The notes: generated by a model not told the origin, from the sequence alone. 64,000 nucleotides of DNA from CATQHL01 sp965242895 (GCA_965242895.1 OZ251507.1:2294001-2358000); one strand, 5' to 3'; counted from the stretch's first letter, positions 52,741 to 62,970 are shown. Program-made: numbers and translations.

Positions 52741-55337
52741 TTCCGACCCTCCCTGGGGGACGACCGCTGGCGCTCCGCCAAGGTTCGAATCAGCGCTAGG
52801 GCGTCATCCAGTTTTTCGACGTGCTTGCCCCCCGCCGCGGCGAGTTCTGCGTTGCGTCCGCCGCCCCCGCCGACTAAGCGTGCGGCTTCTGCCAGCAGGT
52901 CGGAGGCGTGCAGACCGCTCCTGGGGTTCACCGCTGCCACGAACCCGACTCCGCCCCCCGCCGGCGCCCCCCCCAGGACGGCAGCGTCCACGCCCGCCTG
53001 ATCTCTCACCGCCAAGGCCAGGTCGCGCAGTTCGTCGCGAGAGAGGTCGTCCACGCGTTCTATCACTACGCCGTCGTCTGCGGCTGCGGCCAAATCTGAA
53101 GCCCTGCCACCCGCCAGCCGCCGCTGCAGCGTCCTGAGTTCCTCGCGCAGCGCCTTTACGTCCTGCGCCCAGCGCTGCGCCCCCTCCACGACGTCGGTCA
53201 CCGGCACGCCCAGCACGGACGCCGTGGTCGAAAGCTTGGACTCGGCAGTCCTCAGGAGCTGAATGGGGCCGTGGCCGCACACGGCCTCCAGCCGCCGGAT
53301 GTTGGAGCCGATGGATCCCTCAGAGACGATCTTGAGCGGCCCTATGTCGCCGAGGGCGCGCACGTGTGTGCCCCCGCAGAGTTCCGTGGAGTTCGAGCCG
53401 GCCTCCAGCACCCTCACCACGTCCCCGTACTTGTCGCCGAAGAAGGCTATGGCGCCCAGGCTTTTGGCCTCCTCCATGGTGGTTTCGAAGTGCCTGCAGG
53501 GAGCGTTGGTGAGTATCTCTCGATTGCTGAGGTCTTCGATCTCGGTGACCTCGGCGGCGCTGAGCGGCCCGTAGTGGCTGAAGTCGAAGCGCAGGCGGTC
53601 AGCAGCCACGAGCGAGCCCTGCTGCTTGACGTGGCTTCCCAGCACCTCCCGCAGCGCCCAGTGCAGAATGTGTGTGCCGGTGTGGTTGCGGCGGATGGCG
53701 TCCCGTCTTTCGGAGTCGATGACCGCAGTCACGATCTGACCTGTACGCAGCCGCTCGGCGGCGTCAGGGGCGTGATGCAGGTGCAGCCCCGCCAGGACGT
53801 AGGTCGTGTCGACGACCTTGATGACGTCGCCCGAAGCCGTGTGGACTGCCCCCGTGTCGCCTACTTGTCCTCCCGCCTCGGCGTAGAAGGGGGTGCGGTC
53901 CAAGACGAATCCCTCTTCTGTCACCGCCAGCACCCTGCCCTCGGCCTCGCTGCGGTCTCGCCCGCAGAATTCCGTCTCCCCGAACTGCTCTAGCAGCTCG
54001 GCGTAGGCGCTCGTGTCGGCGCCGCCGGGGGAGCGGATTGCGAAGTCCTCACGGGCGCGCCGGCGCTGCTCCTCCAGTTCCGCCCTGAAGCCCTCTGCGT
54101 CTATTCCCACGCCCTTTTCGCGGGCTATCTCCTCGGTGACTTCGTAGGGGAAGCCGTAGGTGTCGTGCAGGGTGAAGACCACCTTGCCGGAAAGCTCTCC
54201 CCCCTCTTCTAGGGCGTCGAGTTCGGCGTCGAGCATTTCGGTGCCTACTTCCAGCGTCTGACGGAAACGCACCTCCTCCCGCTCCACCACGTCCCGGACG
54301 AAGTCGCAGCTGCTGAGAAGGTCGGGGTTGCCGCCGCCCATCACCTTCACGACCTCCTCGATGAGCGAGGGCGTCACGACCTTCCTGCTGCCCAGCAGCC
54401 AGGCGTGCCGCACCGCCCGTCGGATGATGCGCCTCAGCACAAAACCACGCTCCGTGTTAGACGGGAACACCCCGTCGCTGGTCAGGAAGGCCATCGTCCG
54501 GGCGTGTTCGGCCAGGATTCGCAGCGACACGTCGCTCTCGGTCGACGCACCGACAGCCACTCCGGTCTCCTCCGAGGCCGCAGCCAGCAGGTGGGCCATC
54601 TCGTCGATCTCGAACACCGAGTCGACTCCCTGGAGCAGGCATGAGACCCGTTCCAGCCCCGCTCCCGTGTCGATGCTCGGACGGGGCAGCGGCGTGAGCG
54701 AGCCGTCTAGGTGCTGCTCGAACTGCATGAAGACCAGGTTCCAGAACTCCACGTAGCGGTCTTCGCTGCCGTATGCGGGCCCGCCGGGTTCGCCCGTCCC
54801 CTTGTCGTAAAAAATCTCTGAGCAGGGTCCGCAGGGGCCGCTTTCGCCCATGCGCCAGTAGTTGTCTTCGCCCAGGCGCTGGATGCGGCCAGGCTCGACG
54901 CCTACGGCCTCCTGCCAGATGCGTGCGGCTTCGTCGTCGCTGTGGTGGACGGTGATCCAGAGCCGGTCAGGGTCGAACCCCAGGTGTTCGGTGACGAACT
55001 CCCAGGCCCAGGCGATGGCGTCCTCCTTGAAGTAGTCGCCGAAACTGAAGTTGCCGAGCATCTCGAAGAAGCTGAGATGACGGTCGGTGCGCCCCACCTC
55101 GTCGAGGTCGTTCTGCTTGCCGCCCGCACGGACGCAGCGCTGAACTGTCGTGGCCCGCGGCCAGGGCGGCGTCTCCGAGCCGGTGAAGTAGGACTTGAAC
55201 GGAACCATTCCTGCCACTGTGAAGAGCAGAGAGGGGTCGTGCGGGATGAGGCTGGCGGACGGCACGACGGTGTGGCCGCGCTCAGCAAAAAAGCCCGTAA
55301 ATAGGCTGCGCAGCGCCCCGGTGGTGATTTCCCTCAT
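52737..55337 (-). CDS. alaS: Alanyl-tRNA synthetase
   Basis: 866 residues from ATG 55337 (overlap with rarA, ATGA); the frame is open to 55484 but that part is not conserved. Catalytic N-terminus (HTVVPSASLIPHDPSLLFT, FEMLGNFSFGDYF), editing domain with NHTGTHILHWALR and CGGTHVRALGDIG, and C-Ala domain with GGGGRNAELAAAGG-like GGGGGRNAELAAAGG. Confidence 0.96.
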   Translation of the reverse strand: MREITTGALRSLFTGFFAERGHTVVPSASLIPHDPSLLFTVAGMVPFKSYFTGSETPPWPRATTVQRCVRAGGKQNDLDEVGRTDRHLSFFEMLGNFSFGDYFKEDAIAWAWEFVTEHLGFDPDRLWITVHHSDDEAARIWQEAVGVEPGRIQRLGEDNYWRMGESGPCGPCSEIFYDKGTGEPGGPAYGSEDRYVEFWNLVFMQFEQHLDGSLTPLPRPSIDTGAGLERVSCLLQGVDSVFEIDEMAHLLAAASEETGVAVGASTESDVSLRILAEHARTMAFLTSDGVFPSNTERGFVLRRIIRRAVRHAWLLGSRKVVTPSLIEEVVKVMGGGNPDLLSSCDFVRDVVEREEVRFRQTLEVGTEMLDAELDALEEGGELSGKVVFTLHDTYGFPYEVTEEIAREKGVGIDAEGFRAELEEQRRRAREDFAIRSPGGADTSAYAELLEQFGETEFCGRDRSEAEGRVLAVTEEGFVLDRTPFYAEAGGQVGDTGAVHTASGDVIKVVDTTYVLAGLHLHHAPDAAERLRTGQIVTAVIDSERRDAIRRNHTGTHILHWALREVLGSHVKQQGSLVAADRLRFDFSHYGPLSAAEVTEIEDLSNREILTNAPCRHFETTMEEAKSLGAIAFFGDKYGDVVRVLEAGSNSTELCGGTHVRALGDIGPLKIVSEGSIGSNIRRLEAVCGHGPIQLLRTAESKLSTTASVLGVPVTDVVEGAQRWAQDVKALREELRTLQRRLAGGRASDLAAAADDGVVIERVDDLSRDELRDLALAVRDQAGVDAAVLGGAPAGGGVGFVAAVNPRSGLHASDLLAEAARLVGGGGGRNAELAAAGGKHVEKLDDALALIRTLAERQRSSPREGRK

Positions 55338-56665
55338 TGCGCGGAAGCCGCCTCGCCGTTCGCCGCAGCGCTGCTTCGGGAGCGGCGCCAGCGGTCGTGT
55401 ATTTCTTGTTCGACCCCGTGGGGCGAGGGTTCGTAGTACACGTTCGAGTTCACCTTTTCTGGGCGATACGACTGAGGCCGCCAACCTCGCGGGTCGTCAT
55501 GAGGATACTCGTAGCCCTCCCCGTGGCCGATGTTTGCCGCCCCTGAGTAGTGGGAGTCGCGCAGGTGGGCGGGCACCTCCCCGCTGCGCCCGAAGCGGAG
55601 AGCGTCGGAGCGGGCGCGCCCCAGCGCCGCAGTGACCCGGTTCGACTTGGGGGCAGAGGCCAGATAGACGACAGCGTGCGCTAGGTTGAGCGCCGCCTCA
55701 GGCAGCCCCACGAACTCCACGGCGCGGGCTGCAGCGTCGGCCACGAGCAGTGCTTGCGGATCGGCCATTCCCACGTCTTCAGAGGCCAGAATGACGAGCC
55801 GCCGTGCCACGAATCTGGCGTCCTCTCCTGCGGCCAGCATCCGGGCGAGCCAGTACAGCCCGGCGTCTGGGTCGGAGCCGCGGATGCTCTTGATGAAAGC
55901 GCTCACGGTGTCGTAGTGGGCGTCCCGTCCGTATCCGACAGCGCTCACGTCGAGGGCGGCTTCGGCGTCCGCCAAAGAGACGGGCGAAGACGGCCCGCGG
56001 CGCTGCGCCAGGGTGGCTGCGACCTCCAGAGCCCCCAGGGCCGCCCGCCCGTCGCCTGCGGCGCGCTCGGTCAGGTGCTCCAGCGCAGCCTCTTCCGCAG
56101 CGGCGTCCAGCGCCTCCAGCCCTCTCCGCAGCAGGGTGCGAAGGGCGTCGTCGTCGAGAGGGAGCAGCCTGAAGAGGGAGGATCGGGAGAGCAGGGGAGG
56201 GTTGACCTCGAAGTAGGGGTTCTCCGTGGTGGCTCCCACCAGGACGATCAGACCGGATTCGGTCGCCGGCAGCAGCGTGTCCTGCTGCGCCTTGTTGAAG
56301 CGGTGCACCTCGTCGAGAAAGAGGATGGTCCCCTTGCCGTGCTCTCCCAGCCGCTTCTCTGCGGCTGCCAGTTCGGTGCGGACCACCGACGTGGTGGCTG
56401 TCACGGCGCTGAGCGAGATGAACTCCTTGGCGGTGCTCCGGGCGATGACCTCCGCAATCGTGGTCTTGCCGGTGCCGGGCGGCCCCCAGAGGATCACCGA
56501 GGAGAGCCTGTCGGCGCGTATCAGGCTGCTCAGCGGCGCTCCGTCGGCCAGCAGATGGTCCTGGCCGAGGATCTCCTCCAGCGTCGCTGGGCGCAGCCGG
56601 CTAGCGAGGGGTTGCTGAGCCGCCAAGCGTCGACGAATCTCACCCGCGAACAGGTTCTCCGTCAT
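55334..56665 (-). CDS. rarA: Replication-associated recombination protein RarA (MgsA)
   Basis: 443 residues. LASRLRPATLEEILGQDHLL, Walker A WGPPGTGKTT, Walker B LFLDEVHRFNKAQQD, sensor ATTENPYFEVNPPLLSR and the C-terminal RarA domain (RGSDPDAGLYWLARML; SNVYYEPSPHG). Acts at stalled forks. Confidence 0.95.
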   Translation of the reverse strand: MTENLFAGEIRRRLAAQQPLASRLRPATLEEILGQDHLLADGAPLSSLIRADRLSSVILWGPPGTGKTTIAEVIARSTAKEFISLSAVTATTSVVRTELAAAEKRLGEHGKGTILFLDEVHRFNKAQQDTLLPATESGLIVLVGATTENPYFEVNPPLLSRSSLFRLLPLDDDALRTLLRRGLEALDAAAEEAALEHLTERAAGDGRAALGALEVAATLAQRRGPSSPVSLADAEAALDVSAVGYGRDAHYDTVSAFIKSIRGSDPDAGLYWLARMLAAGEDARFVARRLVILASEDVGMADPQALLVADAAARAVEFVGLPEAALNLAHAVVYLASAPKSNRVTAALGRARSDALRFGRSGEVPAHLRDSHYSGAANIGHGEGYEYPHDDPRGWRPQSYRPEKVNSNVYYEPSPHGVEQEIHDRWRRSRSSAAANGEAASAQ

Positions 56666-56694
56666 TTGCTGGCCGCTTCGGGTTTCTTTGGGTT

Positions 56695-58566
56695 TCAGTG
56701 CGGGCGGCGCGCTTCGGGTGATGTCGAGTTGGGGCGCAGCCCCAGTTCGGACAGGTGCCGGGCGGGTATCGGGCCGGGGGCGCCCGTGAGGGGGTCGGCT
56801 CCCGACTGCGTTTTAGGGAAAGCGATCACCTCCCTGATGTTCTCCTCTCCGGCCAGCAGCGCCGCTAGGCGGTCGATGCCGAAGGCGAAGCCTGCGTGAG
56901 GGGGCGCTCCGTATCGGAAGGCATCCAGTAAGAAGCCGAACCGACGCTCGGCTTCATCGGGTTCTATGCCGAGGGTGGAGAACACCCGCTTCTGGATGTC
57001 GGCGTCGTGGATTCTGACGCTGCCCGACCCCAGTTCCCATCCGTTGATGACGAGGTCGTAAGCCTGCGAGCGCACCCGCAGGAGGGATTCTCCGCCGCCG
57101 CGCACCATGTAGTCCAGGTCGTCTGGGTGCGGCATCGTGAAGGGGTGGTGAGCGGCCAGCGGGTTGCCGTCGGCGTCTAGGTCGTCGAAGAGCGGGAAGT
57201 CGGTCACCCATACGGGCGCCAGCCCGCCTTCGTTCAGGGGCGGACGCCCTAGTTCCAGACGCAGGTTGCCCAGCACCCGGTTGACTACCCGTGTCTCGTC
57301 CGCTATCAGCAGGAGCAGGTCGCCCGCCGACGCCCCCAGCCTCTCGGGCAGGCTGCGTTTTTCGCTCTCCGACATGAACTTGACGAGGGCGCCGTCGAGT
57401 TCCAGCCCGCTGTTTCCGTCGCTGTTCCCGTTGCTGTTGCTGTTGCTGTCGCTGTCGCCGTTTCTGTTTCCGTCGCTGTCCCTGACCCTGTCGCTGTCGC
57501 CGTCCCCCGCTTCCACCCGGAACCATGCCAACCCCTTGGCGCCCCAGCGCCGGCACATCGAAGTGAGTTCGTCTATCCGGTTCCGCCCCAGTTCGAGTGC
57601 GCCCCCCGCCGCTCGTATGCCTTTTACGCACTCCACAGCGAACACCCGCGCCTGCGTTCCGGCGAACACGTCGGTGAGGTCGACGAGTTCCATGCCGAAG
57701 CGGAGGTCTGGCTTGTCGCTGCCGTAGCGCCCCAGGGCTTCGCTCCAGGTCATCGTCCTTACTTCGCCTAGGGGTTCGCCCGTCACGGATTTGACGACGT
57801 GGCCGACAGCGTTCGTTATGAACTCCATGACCTCTTCCGCTCCCACGAAACTGGCCTCGGCGTCGAGCTGCATGAACTCGAACTGCCGGTCGGCTCGGAG
57901 GTCTTCGTCGCGCAGGCAGCGGGCTATCTGGTAGTAGCGGTCGATCCCGCCCACCATGCAGAGCTGCTTGAAGAGTTGAGGGCTTTGGGGCAGGGCGTAA
58001 AAGTTCCCGGGATGCAGCCTCGACGGCACGACGAAGTCACGCGCCCCCTCCGGCGTGGAGGAGACGAGCATCGGCGTCTCCACCTCCACGAACCCCTGAG
58101 CTTCCATAGATTCCCGTATGGCGGCGTTCACCTTGGCGCGAATCCTGAGATTGTTTTGCATGCGGTCTCGGCGCAGGTCGATGTAGCGGTGGCGCAGTCT
58201 CAGATTTTCGTCCACCTCCGTGTGCGGAGAGACGGGAGGGGGTTCGGAGCGGGCAAGCGTCTCCACCTCGCAGTCGGCGAGTTCCACCTCGCCGGTGGAG
58301 AGGGAGGGGTTGGCTGTCCCTTCTGGGCGCATCCGCACTCTGCCGGTTATTCTCAGCACGTATTCGCTGCGAACAGCCAGCCTGCGGTCGGCTACGCACT
58401 GAATCACGCCCGTGTGGTCGCGCAGGTCGAGGAACACGAGGCGCTCGCCGTGCTCGCGTCGCCTGTCCAGCCAGCCGCAGACGCTCACCCGCTCGCCGAC
58501 GCTGCCGGCGCCGATCTCTCCGCAGTAGTGGGTTCGCATACCTCTGGGATTGCTCATTTGGGTCAC
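56695..58566 (-). CDS. aspS: Aspartyl-tRNA synthetase (bacterial type)
   Basis: 623 residues from GTG 58566; an ATG at 58557 (MSNPRG) is an alternative. OB anticodon domain, class II motifs (RHRYIDLRRD; FYALPQSPQLFKQL; GFAFGIDRLAALL) and the GAD insertion. A 33-residue Asp/Ser/Asn/Gly repeat (DSDSNSNSNGNSDGNSG) sits within the GAD domain, encoded by hexanucleotide-like repeats at 57410-57507. Whether it is discriminating or not is undetermined. Confidence 0.95.
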   Translation of the reverse strand: MTQMSNPRGMRTHYCGEIGAGSVGERVSVCGWLDRRREHGERLVFLDLRDHTGVIQCVADRRLAVRSEYVLRITGRVRMRPEGTANPSLSTGEVELADCEVETLARSEPPPVSPHTEVDENLRLRHRYIDLRRDRMQNNLRIRAKVNAAIRESMEAQGFVEVETPMLVSSTPEGARDFVVPSRLHPGNFYALPQSPQLFKQLCMVGGIDRYYQIARCLRDEDLRADRQFEFMQLDAEASFVGAEEVMEFITNAVGHVVKSVTGEPLGEVRTMTWSEALGRYGSDKPDLRFGMELVDLTDVFAGTQARVFAVECVKGIRAAGGALELGRNRIDELTSMCRRWGAKGLAWFRVEAGDGDSDRVRDSDGNRNGDSDSNSNSNGNSDGNSGLELDGALVKFMSESEKRSLPERLGASAGDLLLLIADETRVVNRVLGNLRLELGRPPLNEGGLAPVWVTDFPLFDDLDADGNPLAAHHPFTMPHPDDLDYMVRGGGESLLRVRSQAYDLVINGWELGSGSVRIHDADIQKRVFSTLGIEPDEAERRFGFLLDAFRYGAPPHAGFAFGIDRLAALLAGEENIREVIAFPKTQSGADPLTGAPGPIPARHLSELGLRPNSTSPEARRPH

Positions 58567-58569
58567 TCC

Positions 58570-59940
58570 CTATTTTGACGTCTTTGGCGCCTTCAGCCGC
58601 CGCTGGAGTTCCTCTAGGACTTGGCTGCGGTCGATGCTTGTCTGAGGCGGAGGTTGGCTTCCTGTCTGGCCCGTCTGGCCTGCTTGGGTTTTTGACTGCT
58701 CCGACGTCTCGCCCGCTTGCGGGGGGCGCTCCTTCGGTTCCGCCTCTCGGCGCAGATCTCTTAGGCTCACTGCGCCTCTTTCTAGTTCTGCGGGGCCTAT
58801 GAGGAGGGCGTAGCGGGCGCCGGAGCGGTCTGCGGTTTTCATCTGCGCTTTCATTGAACGTCCGTCGAAGGCTCGCTGGGTGCTTATTCCTGCTTGGCGC
58901 AGCTCTTCGGCTAGGTGTGTGGCTTCCCCGCCGCCGGTGAGGTCGATTACGAACACTTCAGGGGGTCGCTCCGGCGGGGGGAACGCCCCTTCTGCGTCGC
59001 AGGCGAGGAGCAGGCGTTCTGTTCCTAGGGCGAAGCCTATTCCTGGGGTGGGCGGACCTCCCAGATCGGCGATGAGGCCGTCGTAGCGTCCTCCTCCTCC
59101 GATTGCGTCCTGGGCTGCGTTGAGCGTTGCGGATCGGAGTTCGAAGGTCGTGTGCTGGTAGTAGTCGAGGCCGCGCACCAATTTAGGTTCGCTCACGAAA
59201 GGGATGTTCAAGCTCTCCAGCCCTGCGCGGACGGCCTCGAAGTGGGCGGACGCTTCCTCGCTGAGGTATGCGCTGGGGTCGGGGGCTTGCGCGGCGGCGG
59301 CTTGGTCTTGGGGGCGTTTGGAGTCCAAGAGTCGCAGAGGGTCTCGGGCGAGGGTGTCTCTGCCTTGTTGGGAGAGTTCGTCTGTTCTGTCGGCGAAGTA
59401 GTCCGCTAGAGCTTTCTGGTAGGCGCGGCGGTCTTCGGGTGCGCCGAGGGAGTTGAGGAGGAGGCTGATCTGTCGGAGCCCGAGGGCTGTGCAGAAACTC
59501 CAGGCCAGGGAGATCGTTTCTATGTCGGCTTGAGGGTCGGCGGTGCCGATGAGTTCTGTCCCTACTTGGTTGAACTGCCGGTAGCGGCCGGCTTGGGGTT
59601 TTTCGTAGCGGAACTGAGGCCCTTCGTACCAGACCTTCCACGGGGTGGGAGGGCGATGCTCGACGAAGGCGCGGGCGAGCGAGGCCGTGAGTTCGGGGCG
59701 CAGCGCCATGAGGCGGTCGTCTTTGTCGCGGAATTCGTACATCTCCTTGGAGATGACTTCGGTGGTCTCGCCGACGCGGCGGAAGACCTCGGCGTTCTCG
59801 AAGAGGGGCGAGATCACCTGCCGGTAGCCGCGCAGGCTGGCCTGCTCGGCAAAGGCGGCTGTGAGCGCCCTCACCCGTTCGGAGGCGGGCGGGAGGACGT
59901 CACGGGTGCCTCTGGGCGCGGCGAATGTTTCGGCGGTCAT
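58570..59940 (-). CDS. hisS: Histidyl-tRNA synthetase
   Basis: 456 residues. PRGTRDVLPP, motif 2 PQFRYEKPQAGRYRQFNQVGTE, and the HisRS signature LVRGLDYYQHTTFEL followed by GGGGRYDGL. Anticodon domain at about 325-400, then a 50-residue Gln/Thr/Gly tail. First gene of the long minus-strand run. Confidence 0.95.
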   Translation of the reverse strand: MTAETFAAPRGTRDVLPPASERVRALTAAFAEQASLRGYRQVISPLFENAEVFRRVGETTEVISKEMYEFRDKDDRLMALRPELTASLARAFVEHRPPTPWKVWYEGPQFRYEKPQAGRYRQFNQVGTELIGTADPQADIETISLAWSFCTALGLRQISLLLNSLGAPEDRRAYQKALADYFADRTDELSQQGRDTLARDPLRLLDSKRPQDQAAAAQAPDPSAYLSEEASAHFEAVRAGLESLNIPFVSEPKLVRGLDYYQHTTFELRSATLNAAQDAIGGGGRYDGLIADLGGPPTPGIGFALGTERLLLACDAEGAFPPPERPPEVFVIDLTGGGEATHLAEELRQAGISTQRAFDGRSMKAQMKTADRSGARYALLIGPAELERGAVSLRDLRREAEPKERPPQAGETSEQSKTQAGQTGQTGSQPPPQTSIDRSQVLEELQRRLKAPKTSK

Positions 59941-60742
59941 CTGCGTTGTGCTAGTGCGGTGGTCGGGTTTCCTGTTCTCGATGTGTCTAGATGCGCATTT
60001 TCAAGGCTGCTATGCACAGAGTCGAGGCTTGTCGAGGCTTGTCTAGGCCGCGGCTTGTAGAGGCTTGTCAGGCTTGTCACGGCTTCTAAAATAGCCTATT
60101 CAGCCGCTGAACTCTAGCCCATTCCGGCGTTCTAGAGCGGCGTTCACCGGTCACTTGAGAGGGGGCGCTTCCCTCGAGTGCGCCGTGAATTGTAAGTGCG
60201 TCGCGCCTTGTCGTTTTCGGCGCGCTGGGGGAGGAGGGGATCGTCTGTCTTGTTGGATTGTTTGTTGGGTGTTTCGCGCCCTCAGGGGGTTCTGGGGGTT
60301 GCCGGCGCCGGCTAGGGTTTTGTTGTTTGTGTGTGGTGGTGGTTTGCGGTCTGGTTGTGTGTTTCGGGTTGGGGTTGGGTTTGTTCCTGACATAGGAGTT
60401 CCGGGGACGTCTGCTGAGGGTTAGGGGGGAATTCGGTGTTTTCCGCATCTTCGGGTGGTGTGGTGTCCTGAGGATCTTGTGTTTGGGGGTGGGGAGGGGG
60501 AGAGTGTTCCAAGGTTTCGTGTTGTCGGGGAGGGGGGGGTGAGGGGGTGTAGTGTCCTGAGGTTTCGTGTTGCCGGGGCGGGGCGGGGCGGGGTGGCTTG
60601 CGCTCCGCGCCGCTGACGGGGAGCGCCCTATGAAGTCGGGCAGTGCGGGGTAGAACTCGGGCAGTGCGGGCTAGGGGTTTCACGGAGCAGGCCGCTAGTC
60701 TTGCCGCCGATGAAGAGACTTCACCGCGCACCGGACTAAGTC
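59941..60742. other. Divergent spacer with several minisatellites, no gene
   Basis: 800 bp between hisS (minus) and the LhgO gene (plus). It contains a GAGGCTTGTC tandem repeat (60013-60090), three copies of GTGT(C/T)C(C/T)(T/A)GAGG-TTTCGTGTT (about 60463, 60503, 60552), and CGGGCAGTGCGGG twice (about 60637-60672). Reading frames on either strand look like chance frames. Confidence 0.55.
60013..60090. repeat. GAGGCTTGTC tandem repeat
   Basis: (G/C)AGGCTTGTC or close variants occur five or six times with spacing 10-14 bp just upstream of hisS. Confidence 0.65.
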
Positions 60743-61942
60743 GTGGCCGCCGAGTACGACGTAGCCGTGATCGGCGCAGGCATCCTCGGTCTAGCGGTGG
60801 CTCGGGCTCTCACCGAACGCCTCCGAAACGTCGACTTGTGCGTCATCGAGAAGGAAGACAGGGTCGGCTTCCATCAGACCGGCCACAACAGCGGCGTGCT
60901 GCACAGCGGTCTCTATTACGCTCCTGGGTCGCTCAAGGCGGAGTTGTGCGTTCGAGGACGTCGAGCGATGACAGAGTTCTGCGAAGCCGAGGGGCTGCCC
61001 CTCAGGCGCTGCGGCAAGGTGGTGGCGGCCGTCAAAGAGGAGGAACTGCCTCGGTTAGAGGAACTCCGCCGGCGCGCCCAGGCCAACGGATTGATCGGGG
61101 TGCGTTTGCTGAAGGGGGAAGAACTCAGAGAGGTCGAACCGCACGCGGCAGGTCTGGAGGGGCTTCACGTGCCTGAGACCTCTGTGGTCGACTTCAAGGC
61201 GGTGGCGGAGCGCTTGGCCGCGGCGCTGGCCGGAGATATTCTCCTCGGCAGCCCGCTGGAGAACGTGAAGGCGTCGGGGGACGCCTCGAAGGTGTGCCTG
61301 ACGGCGGGCGGCAGATCTGTCAGCGCCCGGCTTCTCGTGAACTGCGCGGGCCTGCACTCCGACAGGGTGGCTAGGCTGGCCGGTCTTGAGCCGTCGGTGC
61401 GGATCCTTCCTTTCCGCGGCGAGTACTACCGGCTCAGCGAACGGGCGTCCTCGCTGGTCAGAGGTTTGATATACCCTGTGCCCGATCCGGCGTTCCCGTT
61501 CCTGGGCGTCCACTTCACCCGGCGGATTGACGACGTCGTGGAGGTCGGCCCCAACGCCGTCGCAGCCTTGGGGCGTGAGTATTACAGGGGCAGCCGCCCC
61601 GTCCTAGCGGACGTGCGCGAAATGCTGAGCTACGGAGGTTTCTGGAGGCTGGCGGGCAGGCACTGGAGAGCTGGGGCGGCGGAGGTCTTGCGGTCTTGTT
61701 CCAGGCGGCTGTACGCCCGCTCCGCTCGGGTGCTGCTGCCAGAGGTGAAGCGCGATGACCTGCTGCCCGCCGGCGCAGGCGTGAGAGCGCAGGCGGTCCG
61801 CCCCGACGGCAGGCTCGTCGACGACTTTCTGATAGAACACTCGCCCGGATGCATCCACGTCCTGAACGCGCCTTCGCCTGCCGCCACGGCTTCACTGGCC
61901 ATCGGCAAGCACATAGCTGCTCTGGCGGCGTCCCGCCTCTGA
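60743..61942 (+). CDS. lhgO: L-2-hydroxyglutarate oxidase-type FAD enzyme
   Basis: 399 residues from GTG 60743. FAD-binding DVAVIGAGILGLAVARAL, followed by GFHQTGHNSGVLHSGLYYAPGS and LPFRGEYYRL, characteristic of LhgO/YgaF. It oxidises L-2-hydroxyglutarate to 2-oxoglutarate, passing electrons to the membrane pool. Stand-alone gene here. Confidence 0.88.
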   Translation: MAAEYDVAVIGAGILGLAVARALTERLRNVDLCVIEKEDRVGFHQTGHNSGVLHSGLYYAPGSLKAELCVRGRRAMTEFCEAEGLPLRRCGKVVAAVKEEELPRLEELRRRAQANGLIGVRLLKGEELREVEPHAAGLEGLHVPETSVVDFKAVAERLAAALAGDILLGSPLENVKASGDASKVCLTAGGRSVSARLLVNCAGLHSDRVARLAGLEPSVRILPFRGEYYRLSERASSLVRGLIYPVPDPAFPFLGVHFTRRIDDVVEVGPNAVAALGREYYRGSRPVLADVREMLSYGGFWRLAGRHWRAGAAEVLRSCSRRLYARSARVLLPEVKRDDLLPAGAGVRAQAVRPDGRLVDDFLIEHSPGCIHVLNAPSPAATASLAIGKHIAALAASRL

Positions 61943-62018
61943 GCATGGGCGGTTGCTGCGCCTCGGCGGGTGCGTGGCTGGAGGTCGCCCAGAGACCCAG
62001 AGGAGTAGTTTAGGAGCC

Positions 62019-62363
62019 GTGAAGTTGTCGCGGCAGCGCTTCGAGGAACTAGTGGCGGAGGCCATCGATCTCATCCCGGACGAGATCTGGAGTTGTGTGG
62101 ATAACCTCGCCGTCTTCGTCGAAGAGGAATCCGCCGACGACCCTGACCTGCTCGGTCTCTACAACGGCATCCCCCTGACCGAAAGGGAGGGCTATTTCGG
62201 GATGGTCATGCCGGATCGCATATTCATCTACCGCAAACCCATCTGCGCTCTCTCCAAGAAGGAGTCGGAGGTGATCCGGCAGATAAACGTGACGGTGGTT
62301 CACGAGGTCGCCCACCACTTCGGAATATCCGACGAGCGGCTGGAAGAGCTGGGATACGACTGA
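62019..62363 (+). CDS. Zincin-like metallopeptidase (PF06262 type)
   Basis: 114 residues from GTG 62019 (VKLSRQRFEELV); the frame extends upstream but lacks conserved sequence. Active site HEVAHHFGISDERLEELGY, with IPDEIWSCVDNLAVFVEE near the start. A small intracellular protein family widespread in actinobacteria; substrate unknown. Confidence 0.85.
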   Translation: MKLSRQRFEELVAEAIDLIPDEIWSCVDNLAVFVEEESADDPDLLGLYNGIPLTEREGYFGMVMPDRIFIYRKPICALSKKESEVIRQINVTVVHEVAHHFGISDERLEELGYD

Positions 62364-62432
62364 GAGGCGCTGAGCAGGGAGGAGGGGGGGGGCAGGCACG
62401 AGCCTCATCGTCGGGCGAGTTACTATTTCCCT

Positions 62433-62954
62433 GTGTCTTTCCCTCTCGAGATGTTCTCCGAAGGCGAGGAAGCGGCGGTCGAGATCAGACCTCACTGGAC
62501 TTACCTGAGCGGGCTGGCACTCGTCTTCCTGCCGTCTCTTGCGGTGATGCTTGCGACGGTGCTGCTGCTGCCGGAGGGATGGGCAGCTCCCGTCAGGGCA
62601 GTGATCTTGACGCTGGCGATCGTCCAGTTCGCTGCGGCCGCCGTGATCAGCGGACTGAGGTTCTTGAAGTGGATGCGGACGCGCCTGATTTTCACCAATC
62701 TTCGGGTCGTTTATTGGAGCGGCTCGCTGCGTCCGAGCGGCATCCAGCTTGACTTGCGGAAGGTCGCTAGGCTGCGGACGTTTCAGTCCCCCTGGGGGAG
62801 GATGCTGGGGGTAGGAGACCTCTACATCCACTCTGTCGTGGGCGGGCATGTCCGCAGGTTTTCCTACATTCCACGGCCACTGAAGATTCAGCAGGAGGTG
62901 CGGCAACTCCAGCGGCGGGGCGGTCGGCCTATCGGCGCTGCGGGAGCCCCTTGA
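62433..62954 (+). CDS. Bacterial PH-domain membrane protein
   Basis: 173 residues from GTG 62433. Two membrane helices (about residues 27-48 and 54-76) and then a PF03703-like PH domain (TRLIFTNLRVVYWSGSL...IQLDLRKVARLRTFQSPWGRMLGVGDLYI). Function unknown. Confidence 0.8.
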   Translation: MSFPLEMFSEGEEAAVEIRPHWTYLSGLALVFLPSLAVMLATVLLLPEGWAAPVRAVILTLAIVQFAAAAVISGLRFLKWMRTRLIFTNLRVVYWSGSLRPSGIQLDLRKVARLRTFQSPWGRMLGVGDLYIHSVVGGHVRRFSYIPRPLKIQQEVRQLQRRGGRPIGAAGAP

Positions 62955-62970
62955 TTGACCCTTTCGGGGT

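Noticed and set aside
55338..55484. Longer alaS start at 55484
   Set aside because: It would overlap the rarA 3' end by about 150 bp, and AlaRS conservation begins at MREITTGALRSLF.
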